This document shows, piece after piece, positions 39,369 to 48,626 of a stretch of 64,000 nucleotides of DNA. The notes beneath the pieces were generated by a model that was not told the DNA's origin, did not search any database, and worked only from the letters and a program-made list of their open reading frames with translations. The DNA lies in contig JAEYXD010000014.1 in assembly GCA_023428645.1 (NCBI GenBank), forward strand, positions 24,295 through 88,294, in the 5' to 3' direction. Within the stretch, counting starts at the first letter, position 1, and every line of letters starts with the position of its first letter. Source of the stretch: Pseudomonadota bacterium. Its GTDB lineage: Bacteria > Pseudomonadota > Gammaproteobacteria > Steroidobacterales > Steroidobacteraceae. Both the position numbers and the translations under genes were made by a program.

Positions 39369-40895
39369 TCAGTACGCTTTCGCCCACACGACCCGTTGCG
39401 CGCTCGGCTTGCCCGTGAACGGACACGTGCCGGGCTCGCTCTTCTCGAACGGAATGCAGCGCACGGTGACCGACAATTCCTCCTTGATGCGCTTCTCGAG
39501 CTCCACCTCGCCGCTGAAGTGCGTGAGCGCGAAGCCGCCGTGAATCGGCGTCGGCGCATTCTCGGCGACACGCGGCGCCGTGAAGAACTCGTAGAACGCT
39601 TCCTTGCTGTCGATGCGGTGCGTGTGCTGCTCGCGAAACGCGCGGGCGCGCTCGAACAACGTGTCCTGGATCGACTGCAGCGTCGCGACGACGTTCGCGA
39701 CGAACTCCGCGCGCGGTACCGTCTGCTTGTCTTTCGGCGCACGATCGCGCCGGCCGACGAACAAGGCGTCCTTCTCGATGTCGCGCGGACCGATCTCCAG
39801 GCGCACCGGCACACCCTTCTTGATCCAATGCCACACCTTGTCGCCGCCGCGCTCCTCGCGCTCGTCGACGATCACGCTGATCGCGCGGTCGCCGAAGCGC
39901 TGCGCGCGCAGCTCTGCCGCAACCTTGTGGCAGTACTCGAGTACGCGCTGCTTGTCCTCGTCGTTGCGAATGATCGGGATGATCGCGACATGCGAGGGCG
40001 CCACCTTCGGCGGCAGCACGAGGCCGTCATCGTCGGAGTGCGTCATGATCAGGCTGCCGATCATGCGCGTGGAGGTGCCCCAGCTCGTCGTCCACGCATG
40101 CTGCTGCGTGCCGTCGCTCGCGAGGAACTTGATGTCGCTCGCCTTGGCGAAGTTCTGCCCGAGGAAATGGCTCGTGCCGGCTTGCAGGGCTTTGCGGTCC
40201 TGCATCATTGCTTCGATACAGAACGTCTGCTCGGCGCCCGGGAAGCGCTCGGCCGCGGTCTTCTCGCCTTGGATGACCGGCACCGCGAGCCATTCCTCCA
40301 GGAACGTCGCGTAGACGCCGAGCATCCGCATCGTCTCTTCGACGGCTTCCTGCGAGGTCGCGTGTGCGGTATGACCTTCCTGCCACAGGAACTCGGTCGT
40401 GCGCAGGAACATGCGCGTGCGCATTTCCCATCGCACGACGTTCGCCCATTGATTGATGAGCAGCGGCAGGTCGCGATAGCTCTGAACCCAGCGCGCGAAC
40501 GCATCGCCGATGATCGTTTCGGACGTGGGCCGGACGATCAACGGCTCCTCGAGCTCGCCCGCGGGCACGAGCTTGCCCTCCGGCCCCATCTCGAGGCGAT
40601 GGTGCGTGACGACCGCGCATTCCTTCGCGAACCCCTCGACGTGCGCCGCTTCCTTCTGCAGGAACGACAGCGGAATGAACAGCGGGAAATACGCGTTCTG
40701 ATGACCGGTCGCCTTGAACATGTCGTCGAGCGCGCGCTGCATGTTCTCCCACACCGCATAGCCCCACGGCTTGATGACCATGCAGCCGCGGACGGCCGAG
40801 TTTTCCGCAAGGTCAGCTGCCCGGACGACTTGCTGATACCACTCGGCATAGTTTTCGTCCCGAGTGGGCGTGATTGCGGTGCGAGGCTTATTCAT
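39369..40895 (-). CDS. proS: Proline--tRNA ligase, short (archaeal/eukaryal-like) type
   Basis: A 508-residue class II aminoacyl-tRNA synthetase that charges tRNA-Pro. Motif 2 region shows RPTSETIIGDAFARW, followed by RWEMRTRMFLRTTEFLWQEGHTAH in outline and motif 3 with GTSTRMIGSLIMTHSDDDGL. The anticodon-binding domain contains VAIIPIIRN. The chain ends in the conserved C-terminal Tyr (KAY) of this type. The length and the absence of an inserted editing domain between motifs 2 and 3 place it with the archaeal-type ProRS found in some bacteria, rather than the roughly 570-residue bacterial type. ATG 40895 begins MNKPRTAITPTRDENY. Confidence 0.93.
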   Translation of the reverse strand: MNKPRTAITPTRDENYAEWYQQVVRAADLAENSAVRGCMVIKPWGYAVWENMQRALDDMFKATGHQNAYFPLFIPLSFLQKEAAHVEGFAKECAVVTHHRLEMGPEGKLVPAGELEEPLIVRPTSETIIGDAFARWVQSYRDLPLLINQWANVVRWEMRTRMFLRTTEFLWQEGHTAHATSQEAVEETMRMLGVYATFLEEWLAVPVIQGEKTAAERFPGAEQTFCIEAMMQDRKALQAGTSHFLGQNFAKASDIKFLASDGTQQHAWTTSWGTSTRMIGSLIMTHSDDDGLVLPPKVAPSHVAIIPIIRNDEDKQRVLEYCHKVAAELRAQRFGDRAISVIVDEREERGGDKVWHWIKKGVPVRLEIGPRDIEKDALFVGRRDRAPKDKQTVPRAEFVANVVATLQSIQDTLFERARAFREQHTHRIDSKEAFYEFFTAPRVAENAPTPIHGGFALTHFSGEVELEKRIKEELSVTVRCIPFEKSEPGTCPFTGKPSAQRVVWAKAY

Positions 40896-41058
40896 CTGTG
40901 AACGAGGTCGTGGTGCGAGGGGCGGGATTACAACAGATTTGCCGGGGTCGGCGGAACCAGTCCCCATTCCGCGGCCTGGCGCACAGTCGCCTGGAACCGC
41001 TGTGCTAGCATCGCCGCCACAAACATGCCTTCAAGAACGTGCGTTCAAGCTCGACCTT

Positions 41059-42132
41059 ATGGAGCTGTCCGGTAGTCCCTCCGATGTCGCCCTACTGAAG
41101 CGTTTCTCGCCTCTCGACGGAATGAAGGCGGAGAACGTCATCGCGCTTGCGCGTAAGGCATCGCGCCGCCAGGCACCCAAGGGTCGCGTGCTGTTCCGGG
41201 AAGACGACGACGAGAAGCAGACGTACTTCCTGTTGAGCGGGACGATCGAGCTGCTGCAGGAAGGCGAGGTCGTCGCCACGATCACCGGCGGCACCGTGAG
41301 CGCGAAGAATCCGGTCGCCCATTTCCTGCCGCGCCGGCACTCGGCGGTCGCCACCTCGAACATCGAATACCTGCTGATCGACAGCGAGTTCCTCGACATC
41401 GTCGTCACCTGGGATCAGACCGGGTCCTACAAGGTGGCCGAGCTGAAAGGCTCGCACGACGATGTGGCGCCGCAGCCCGGCGACGATTGGATGACGACGC
41501 TGCTGCAGACGAAGGCCTTCCACAAGGTGCCGCCGGCGAACATTCAGGCAATCTTCATGCGCATGCAGCGCATGGACTATCGCGCGGGCGAAGTCGTCAT
41601 CAAGCAAGGCGATGTCGGCGACTACTTCTACGTCGTCGTGAAGGGCGTGTGCACGGTGACGCGCGAGACGCCGCTGAACAAGGAAGGCATCAAGCTCGCC
41701 GAGCTCAAGATGGGCGATACGTTCGGCGAGGAAGCCTTGATCTCGGAAGCGAAGCGCAACGCCACGGTCACGATGATGACCGACGGCTATCTGATGCGCC
41801 TCGGCAAGGACGACTTCCACAAGCTCTTGAACGAACCGTTCCTGCAGTGGGTGGACTACGCGCAGGCGAAGCAGATCGTTGCGGCGGGCGGCCAATGGCT
41901 CGACGTACGTCTGCCGTCGGAGTTCGAGCACTATCACGCGCCGAACGCCATCAACCTGCCGCTGTATTCGGTGCGCCTGAAGATGAAGGCGCTGACGCGC
42001 GATGCGCACTACGTGGTGTGCTGCGACACCGGGCGCCGCAGCTCCGCTTGCGCCTACATTCTTTCCGAGCGCGGGTACAACGCCAGCGTCTTGCGCGGCG
42101 GGCTCAGCGCTACGGATATTGCGGAGCGGTAG
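41059..42132 (+). CDS. Double cyclic-nucleotide-binding domain protein with rhodanese domain
   Basis: A 357-residue cytoplasmic protein. A first cNMP-binding domain (about 8-115) has lost much of the phosphate cassette. A second (about 145-255) retains GDVGDYFYVVVKG and GDTFGEEALISEAKRNATV, the phosphate-binding cassette region, although the classic cassette Arg followed by Ala or Ser is replaced (KRNATV). A C-terminal rhodanese-like domain (about 265-357) has WLDVRLPSEFEHYHAPNAINLP and the active-site loop CCDTGRRSSA, in which Cys is present. This suggests coupling of a nucleotide signal to sulfur transfer or to a phosphatase-like rhodanese function. ATG 41059 starts MELSGSPSDV. Confidence 0.87.
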   Translation: MELSGSPSDVALLKRFSPLDGMKAENVIALARKASRRQAPKGRVLFREDDDEKQTYFLLSGTIELLQEGEVVATITGGTVSAKNPVAHFLPRRHSAVATSNIEYLLIDSEFLDIVVTWDQTGSYKVAELKGSHDDVAPQPGDDWMTTLLQTKAFHKVPPANIQAIFMRMQRMDYRAGEVVIKQGDVGDYFYVVVKGVCTVTRETPLNKEGIKLAELKMGDTFGEEALISEAKRNATVTMMTDGYLMRLGKDDFHKLLNEPFLQWVDYAQAKQIVAAGGQWLDVRLPSEFEHYHAPNAINLPLYSVRLKMKALTRDAHYVVCCDTGRRSSACAYILSERGYNASVLRGGLSATDIAER

Positions 42133-42204
42133 CGGCACCCGCCGCCGCCGTGTCGAATCCGGCCGCGACGTTCTCGCAGCCACCGCTTCCGTTTCCAGAT
42201 CAGG

Positions 42205-43890
<1,686 letters not shown>

Positions 43891-43964
43891 ACGGCCTCCT
43901 GTTCGCGTGCGCTCATAGTGCGCCCGTGACGAAGCGGCGTACAACCCGCGGGCTGCGCCGCGCT

Positions 43965-44330
43965 CACCCCTCGCAATGACGATACCCGTCGTACGCGATC
44001 GCGAGATCGATGAGGCGGCGGAAGTGCGCGCGCTCGCGGCAACGGCCGCGGGCGTGTGATCGACGTGGAGATTGAAGATGACGCAGGCGTACGCCTGCTT
44101 CGCCCATGCGAGTAGCGTTTGCGCGGATGAGCGCACGGTCCGCACCGAAGTCGATCACTCGATTCATGCCGCGGGTATGCAGCAGCCAGCTGCCGTTCGC
44201 CAACTGTTGCCCGCCCATGGCGTGACACGCGCCGGCGATCGCAAGGCTCTGGCCACGCTCGCGGATCGCCGCGAGCGCGCGGACCACATCGTCGTCGTGC
44301 GGGGCTCGATGCGCCCGAGCATCGAGGTGG
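43965..44330 (-). pseudogene. Degraded FAD-binding oxidoreductase (ALO-type)
   Basis: Fragments of one flavoprotein survive in two frames. The first frame (about 44326-44140) reads DDDVVRALAAIRERG, then SLAIAGACHAMGGQQ and TRGMNRVIDFGADRALI, the N-terminal FAD-binding part of D-arabinono-lactone oxidase-like enzymes. It then runs, in another frame, into AYACVIFNLHVDHTPAAVA, and after a further shift into AHFRRLIDLAIAYDG, both characteristic of the C-terminal end of the same family. The several-hundred-residue middle is missing. So there is a large internal deletion plus at least one frameshift. Just after the last fragment, CGTCATTGCGAGG resembles a common dispersed repeat core. Confidence 0.78.
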
Positions 44331-44647
44331 CCAGGCGGACGGGTATTCGCGCACGCTGTGTCCGTGGAGCGTCGGCTTCTGTAAAGCCGCCATGTCGACC
44401 GACGGCTCGCTGATCGAAATGGGCCACAATGGGTTCAATTCGCACACCACGGCGGAACCGCGCGGCCTACAATGCGGCGCGCTCGGCCGTGAGCACGATC
44501 GAACGAAAACGAGCGGCGCGAGTCAGGAGTCAGGGCCTGGAAGGACAACCGAGTTGGCGATCGGGTGCGCCCCGCTCACTTGAGTTCGTTCGTCGGCACA
44601 CGACATCCGTGTCCGAGTGCCAGACGATGCCAGCGAGGAACACGACA
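44331..44647. other. Intergenic region before the response regulator
   Basis: About 317 bp without a supported gene. A TACAAT at 44468-44473 is a good -10 hexamer for rightward transcription, although no matching -35 is seen at the usual distance. Open frames here look like non-coding sequence in composition. The leader before ATG 44648 contains GAGGAACACG with GAGGA nine bases upstream of the start. Confidence 0.45.
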
Positions 44648-45040
44648 ATGAATGCCACCAACAACGACATGAGACCGTGCATTCTGATCGTCGAGGACGA
44701 GGTGCTCGTGCGCATGTTCGCGGTGGACGCGCTCGAAGACGAGGGCTTCCGGGTCGTGGAGAGCGCCTCGGCCGCTGAAGCATTGACGAAACTGCAGACG
44801 CTGGAAACGGCACCGGCCGCGGCGATCATCGATCTGGGCCTACCCGATCGGCCGGGCGATCAGCTCGCCGCCGAGATGCGCGGCCTCGATGCGAAGCTCC
44901 CCATCCTCATTGCGAGCGGACGTAGCGAAAGGGAGCTGAAAGAGCGCTTCGATGTCGGCGGGCCGATCGGCATCGTCGTCAAGCCGTTCACCGCGCCGAT
45001 GCTGCTCGAGGCGCTCGAGCGAATCGGGGTCAAGCCGTGA
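44648..45040 (+). CDS. Single-domain response regulator
   Basis: A 130-residue receiver-only protein: ILIVEDE (acidic pocket), phospho-acceptor Asp in AAIIDLGLPDRPG, Ser in LIASGRS in place of the usual Thr/Ser strand, and Lys in IVVKPF. No output domain. Such regulators act by protein contact or as phosphate shuttles, for example with a hybrid kinase such as that at 31792-33876 (inference). The DUF488 gene starts in its stop codon overlap (GTGA, 45037-45040). Confidence 0.88.
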   Translation: MNATNNDMRPCILIVEDEVLVRMFAVDALEDEGFRVVESASAAEALTKLQTLETAPAAAIIDLGLPDRPGDQLAAEMRGLDAKLPILIASGRSERELKERFDVGGPIGIVVKPFTAPMLLEALERIGVKP

Positions 45041-45441
45041 TCCGGATCGTTCGCCTCGGGAGCACCCGCGCGGCGAACGAAGGTGTCCGGCTCGGCACCG
45101 TTCGCCGCCCCCCACGGGGTATTCCGAAAACTGACTACAGCAAGCGCGACTTCTACGACGTGTGGCTGCCGACCCTCGCACCGAGCGACGCCTTGGTGAA
45201 GCAGGCGCTCGCGATCGCATCCTCCGACGAGCGGAGCTGGCTGCACTTCGTCAGAAGCTATCGAAAGGAAATGAAGGAACCCGCCGCCCGCCATTTGCTC
45301 GACACGCTTGCGGCTCTGTCACATCAGACTGATTTCGCCGTCGGCTGTTATTGCGAGGATGAACGGCGGTGTCATCGCTCCATCCTGCGCGAACTGCTGC
45401 TGGAGCGAGGCGCGGCGGTCGCCGGCGCTCGCTCCGCTTGA
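45037..45441 (+). CDS. DUF488 family protein
   Basis: A 134-residue protein with the DUF488 pattern: RLGSTRAANEGVRLGTVRRPPRGI at the N-terminus in outline, DFYDVWLPTLAPS, WLHFVRSYRKEM, and the terminal Cys/His motif VGCYCEDERRCHRSILRELL in outline. The family is widespread and its biochemical role is unclear. GTG start overlaps the response-regulator stop by 4 bp, so both proteins are made together; this pairing with a receiver protein is unusual to my knowledge. Confidence 0.87.
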   Translation: MIRIVRLGSTRAANEGVRLGTVRRPPRGIPKTDYSKRDFYDVWLPTLAPSDALVKQALAIASSDERSWLHFVRSYRKEMKEPAARHLLDTLAALSHQTDFAVGCYCEDERRCHRSILRELLLERGAAVAGARSA

Positions 45442-45489
45442 CGAGGGTCCGCGCGCATCCTGCGCGTCGTGATCCCTCCCTCACCGTCG

Positions 45490-45681
45490 CTAGTGGCTGC
45501 GGCTCCACCGGTCCGGGGGATTCTCTCGCTTGACCCGTTGAGGATTGGCAGCACCGCCTTTGCGGTAGCCGCGGTCGAACCGCCGGCGTCGGAACAAATA
45601 GATCGTCAACGCGAGCGCGAGCGCGATCAGCACCAACGTCGGAACAAAGTACTCGCCAAAGAAATCCAGCATCGTGCCCAT
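45490..45681 (-). CDS. Small single-pass membrane protein
   Basis: A 63-residue protein with one transmembrane helix (YFVPTLVLIALALALTIYLF) followed by a highly basic cytoplasmic tail (RRRRFDRGYRKGG and NPQRVKRENPP). No family recognised. It lies convergent to the DUF488 gene and 92 bp downstream of another tiny membrane peptide on the same strand. Codon composition is in keeping with neighbouring genes. Confidence 0.6.
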   Translation of the reverse strand: MGTMLDFFGEYFVPTLVLIALALALTIYLFRRRRFDRGYRKGGAANPQRVKRENPPDRWSRSH

Positions 45682-45773
45682 GCGCGGTGACCTCTTGCTT
45701 GGGGTTACGAAGCCAAACGGGCGAGCGGGCGCCCGAGTTCAATCGCTTTGCAGACCTCGCAAGAGCGGTGGGG

Positions 45774-45848
45774 TTACTTTCTCCTTGCTCGCATCCAAAT
45801 CACGCCAACGACGATGGCGATCAGCAACAGGATGACGACGACTCTCAT
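45774..45848 (-). CDS. 24-residue hydrophobic membrane peptide
   Basis: A very short frame MRVVVILLLIAIVVGVIW followed by MRARRK. Its ATG overlaps the stop of the nucleotidyltransferase gene in ATGA, and GAGGG sits six bases before the start. The composition (17 hydrophobic residues then a basic end) is that of a small membrane protein. It is too short for standard gene calling. The strong ribosome site and the overlap make expression plausible. Confidence 0.55.
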   Translation of the reverse strand: MRVVVILLLIAIVVGVIWMRARRK

Positions 45849-46450
45849 GTAGATCCCTCGTTCGCGAATCGGGCGGTGAGCATCTGCAAATCTGCGGGCG
45901 TGTCGAGATCGATGGCGGCGTTCGGCATGGGCACGCGCACGACGCGATCGGGATTGCGCTGCAAGACCTTGCGCGCCCCTTCGTCGCCGCGCAGCTCCGC
46001 GAGCTCGCTGAAATACGCGCGCGGAAAGATCGCGGGCACGCCGACGCCCTGCGCATAGCTGGCCGCGGCGATCACGCTGTCCTGGCCGTTCCACGCGGCG
46101 AGCAGGCGCTTGAGGTCATCGCTCGTCACGCAAACTTGATCTCCCAGCAACACCAGCAGCGCGTCGGCGGACGGTGGTGTCGCGGCGAGGCCGCAACGAA
46201 GCGACGAGGCGATGCCCTCCTCCCATTGTTTGTTGACGACCGAGGAGGCCGGCGAATGCGCGAGCAGATACGACAACTCCTGGGCATGCGCCCCGACGAC
46301 GACGGTCACGGCATTGCTCGCTACGGCCACGGCAGTCGACAGCACGAGGTGCAGCGCCGGTCGCCCCTGCAGCCGCACGAGCTGCTTCGGCTGGCCGAGC
46401 CGTCGCGAGGCGCCGGCGGCGAGAACGATCACATGGACGTGGGCGGACAT
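45845..46450 (-). CDS. MobA/MocA-like nucleotidyltransferase
   Basis: A 201-residue NTP-transferase domain protein. The N-terminal signature VIVLAAGASRRLGQPKQLV (residues 6-24) is that of molybdenum cofactor cytidylyl/guanylyltransferases. LVLLGDQVCVT carries the metal-binding Asp, and GVGVPAIFPRAYFSELAEL in outline followed by GDEGARKVL is the MocA-type conserved region. It likely transfers CMP or GMP to molybdopterin for maturation of xanthine dehydrogenase-type enzymes, but no molybdoenzyme is adjacent. ATG 46450 (MSAHVHVIVLAAG) is taken as start. Confidence 0.88.
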   Translation of the reverse strand: MSAHVHVIVLAAGASRRLGQPKQLVRLQGRPALHLVLSTAVAVASNAVTVVVGAHAQELSYLLAHSPASSVVNKQWEEGIASSLRCGLAATPPSADALLVLLGDQVCVTSDDLKRLLAAWNGQDSVIAAASYAQGVGVPAIFPRAYFSELAELRGDEGARKVLQRNPDRVVRVPMPNAAIDLDTPADLQMLTARFANEGST

Positions 46451-46578
46451 GAGGTGATGGCGAGCCGATGATTGCTGCAAACCTGTAGAACGATACCCCA
46501 CAGTCAGGTCCGATTGCTCGGCGCTCGCGGCAGGCAGATGATTCCAGCCTTCGTTGCCAACCGCACACGCCGAGTTCC

Positions 46579-47112
46579 ATGGCCATCCGACCCGTTTTGA
46601 AAATGGGCGACCCGCTCCTGCTGCAGGTCGCGAAACCCGTCGAGACGTTCGACACCCCGGAGCTGCGCGAGCTGCTCGTCGACATGCACGACACCATGGC
46701 CTCGCTCAACGGGGCGGGGCTCGCGGCGCCGCAGATCGGCGTTTCATTGCAGGTCGTGATCTTCGGCGTCGGCAAGAATCCTCGCTATCCGCAGGCCGAG
46801 GAAGTGCCATACACGGTGTTGATCAATCCGCAGCTCGAGCCGATCGACGACGACATGGACGAAGGCTGGGAAGGCTGCCTGTCCGTTCCGGGAATGCGCG
46901 GGCTCGTGCCCCGGTACCGCCGCCTGCGCTATCGCGGCTTCGATCCGAACGGCGCGCCGATCGACCGGACGGTCAGCGACTTCCATGCCCGCGTCGTGCA
47001 GCACGAGGTCGATCATCTGCTCGGCATCCTGTATCCGATGCGCATCCGCGATCTCAGGAACTTCGGCTTCAACGAAACTCTCTTCCCTGGACAACAATGG
47101 GTCGACGACTGA
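46579..47112 (+). CDS. def: Peptide deformylase
   Basis: A 177-residue metallo-enzyme that removes the formyl group from nascent proteins. All three motifs are intact: [10 protein letters not shown] (motif 1), EGCLSVPG (motif 2, Cys metal ligand) and QHEVDHLLG (motif 3, HExxH). The length fits bacterial deformylases. It does not lie next to fmt or topA-type partners here; the dehydrogenase gene follows 22 bp later. It may be a second copy in the genome, which the window cannot show. Confidence 0.95.
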   Translation: MAIRPVLKMGDPLLLQVAKPVETFDTPELRELLVDMHDTMASLNGAGLAAPQIGVSLQVVIFGVGKNPRYPQAEEVPYTVLINPQLEPIDDDMDEGWEGCLSVPGMRGLVPRYRRLRYRGFDPNGAPIDRTVSDFHARVVQHEVDHLLGILYPMRIRDLRNFGFNETLFPGQQWVDD

Positions 47113-47134
47113 CCTCGCCGCCACGGAGCTCGCA

Positions 47135-48610
47135 ATGTCTGCTGTTCTCAAGACTTCCTTGTCGCTGCGCGACATGTCCCTGTTCCGTCAACAGGCCTTC
47201 ATCGGCGGCCGCTGGGAAGACGCGGACTCGGGCGCGACCGCTCGCGTCTTGAATCCGGCGAACGGCGAGGCGATCGGCACGATTCCGCACATGGGTGCGG
47301 AGGAAACCCGGCGCGCCATCGAAGCCGCGGATCGCGCCCTGCCCGACTGGCGCGCGCGGACCGCGAAGGAACGGGCCCATATCCTGCGCAAATGGTTCGA
47401 CCTGATGATGGCGAACCAGGAAGACCTCGCGGTGCTGATGACGGTCGAGCAGGGCAAGCCCCTCGCGGAAAGCCGCGGTGAGATCGCCTATGCCGCGGCG
47501 TTCCTGGAGTGGTTCGGCGAGGAAGGCAAGCGCGCCTACGGCGATGTGATTCCCGCGCACGGCCGCGACAAGCGCATCGTCGTGCTGAAGCAGCCGGTCG
47601 GCGTCACGGCCGCGATCACGCCATGGAATTTTCCGGCCGCGATGATTACCCGCAAGGTGGGCCCGGCGCTCGCGGCCGGCTGCACGATGGTCATCAAGCC
47701 CTCGGAGCTCACGCCCTACTCCGCGCTCGCGATGTGCGTGCTGGCCGAGCGCGCGGGCGTGCCGGCCGGTGTCGTCTCCGTCGTGACGGGCGATGCGAAA
47801 ACGGTCGGCGGCGAGCTCACGAGCAATCCGCTCGTCCGCAAACTGAGCTTCACGGGCTCGACGGCCGTCGGCAAGCTGCTCATGCAGCAGTGCGCGTCGA
47901 CGGTGAAGAAGGTCTCGATGGAGCTGGGCGGCAACGCGCCGTTCATCGTGTTCGATGACGCCGATCTCGACACGGCGGTCGCCGGTGCGATCGCCTCGAA
48001 GTACCGCAACGCGGGGCAGACGTGCGTCTGTGCGAATCGCATCTATGTGCAAAGCGGCATCTACGATCGCTTCGCCGAGCGCCTCGCCGACGCCGCTGCG
48101 TCGATGAAGGTCGGCAACGGGCTCGAGGCGGACACGAAGATCGGCCCGCTGATCGACGACAAGGCCGTCCAGAAGGTCGAGCGGCACGTCGCCGACGCCT
48201 TGAGCAAGGGCGCACGCGCGCTCGTCGGCGGCAAACGCGCGGCGGGCGCGGGCACGTTCTTCGTTCCCACGGTGTTGACGGGCGTCACTGCCGACATGCT
48301 CGCGATGCGCGAGGAAACGTTCGGCCCCGTGGCGCCGTTGATGAAGTTCGACACCGAGGCCGACGCGATCAAGCTCGCGAACGCGACGGAGTTCGGGCTG
48401 GCGAGCTACTTCTACAGCCGCGACGTGCAGCGCTGCTGGCGCGTGGCCGAAGCGCTCGAGAGCGGCATCGTCGGCATCAACGAGGGCATCATCTCCACCG
48501 AAGTCGCGCCGTTCGGCGGCGTGAAGGAAAGCGGCATCGGCCGGGAAGGCTCGAAATACGGCCTGGACGAATACCTGGAGATCAAATACCTGTGCTACGG
48601 CGGCGTATGA
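47135..48610 (+). CDS. gabD: Succinate-semialdehyde dehydrogenase family enzyme
   Basis: A 491-residue NAD(P)-dependent aldehyde dehydrogenase. Seen: PWNFPAAMITRK, the cofactor loop GSTAVGKLL, the general base Glu in ELGGNAPFIVFDDAD, the catalytic Cys in NAGQTCVCANR, and ETFGPVAPL. The motif NAGQTCVCANR and the C-terminal GGVKESGIGREGSKYGLDEYLEIKYLC in outline are typical of GabD (succinate/glutarate semialdehyde). ATG 47135 has GGAG six bases upstream. The next gene, an LhgO-like oxidase 16 bp away, supports a C4-C5 dicarboxylate route. The gene symbol is by resemblance. Confidence 0.9.
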   Translation: MSAVLKTSLSLRDMSLFRQQAFIGGRWEDADSGATARVLNPANGEAIGTIPHMGAEETRRAIEAADRALPDWRARTAKERAHILRKWFDLMMANQEDLAVLMTVEQGKPLAESRGEIAYAAAFLEWFGEEGKRAYGDVIPAHGRDKRIVVLKQPVGVTAAITPWNFPAAMITRKVGPALAAGCTMVIKPSELTPYSALAMCVLAERAGVPAGVVSVVTGDAKTVGGELTSNPLVRKLSFTGSTAVGKLLMQQCASTVKKVSMELGGNAPFIVFDDADLDTAVAGAIASKYRNAGQTCVCANRIYVQSGIYDRFAERLADAAASMKVGNGLEADTKIGPLIDDKAVQKVERHVADALSKGARALVGGKRAAGAGTFFVPTVLTGVTADMLAMREETFGPVAPLMKFDTEADAIKLANATEFGLASYFYSRDVQRCWRVAEALESGIVGINEGIISTEVAPFGGVKESGIGREGSKYGLDEYLEIKYLCYGGV

Positions 48611-48626
48611 GAGTGCTGCTCGCTTC

